From the IMG/VR virus record IMGVR_UViG_3300006641_000172, positions 1 to 24,406 of that record: a stretch of 24,406 nt of DNA; one strand, written 5' to 3'. The position numbers and the translations under genes are program-made. The notes under the pieces are model-generated. The model saw nothing but the letters and a program-made list of their open reading frames with translations, did not search any database and was not told the origin of the DNA. Source of the stretch: a virus. Shown here piece after piece: positions 24,395 through 24,406 of the stretch (within the stretch, counting starts at the first letter, position 1; each line of letters begins with the position of its first letter).

Positions 24395-24406
24395 GATGCC
24401 ATCCTA

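Overview
The window looks like the late half of a tailed-phage genome with a short, podovirus-type tail. It resembles the Bordetella phage BPP-1 / T7-like virion plan: capsid and cement proteins, then tail adaptor and nozzle, then three internal (ejected) proteins, then tail fibres. GC content is high and most genes have very high G+C at codon position 3. A lipobox protein among the small late genes points to a Gram-negative host. Integrase, RNA polymerase, terminase, portal and a recognisable endolysin are not visible; terminase and portal would be expected beyond the right edge. All names rest on reading the translated sequence and recalled family resemblance, with no database search.

Layout. 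At the left edge are two plus-strand genes of the replication/recombination region: the 3' end of a gene whose product ends in the IPF tail typical of single-strand DNA-binding proteins, then a complete Gp157-family gene. They converge on a minus-strand late operon that fills the rest of the window (about 741-24394). A 139-base gap with two strong hairpins separates the two units. The late operon, read right to left in transcription order, contains a Bbp19-like small protein, scaffold, major capsid protein, Bbp16-like cement protein, a small capsid-region protein, a terminator-like hairpin, head-tail adaptor, tail nozzle, a gp14-like and a gp15-like internal protein, one giant 3087-codon internal polyvalent gene, a T7-type tail fibre/spike with a pectate-lyase-like beta-helix, a coiled-coil plus membrane-segment protein (holin candidate), two further virion/fibre proteins, a small unknown protein, a lipoprotein with a transmembrane segment (spanin candidate) and a 37-residue membrane protein. 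The genes are tightly packed, with several ATGA overlaps and good Shine-Dalgarno sequences.

The most interesting part is the giant gene (6382-15645). It carries an N-terminal glycine-rich hydrophobic stretch, an ADP-ribosyltransferase-like segment, a segment resembling helix-hairpin-helix DNA glycosylases, coiled coils, a further domain I cannot name, a zincin-type HEAAH site, and a long C-terminal domain common in phage polyvalent proteins. About 3 kb in its middle has clearly lower GC3 than its flanks. At the downstream edge of that segment the protein-like reading frame moves out of the main frame for 62 codons, with its own Shine-Dalgarno, ATG and stop, and then returns. This could be a mosaic insertion repaired by compensating indels, a nested gene, or a sequence error. 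The proteins of this module are presumably carried in the virion and ejected into the cell with the DNA, so the inserted segment may be a delivered effector cassette.
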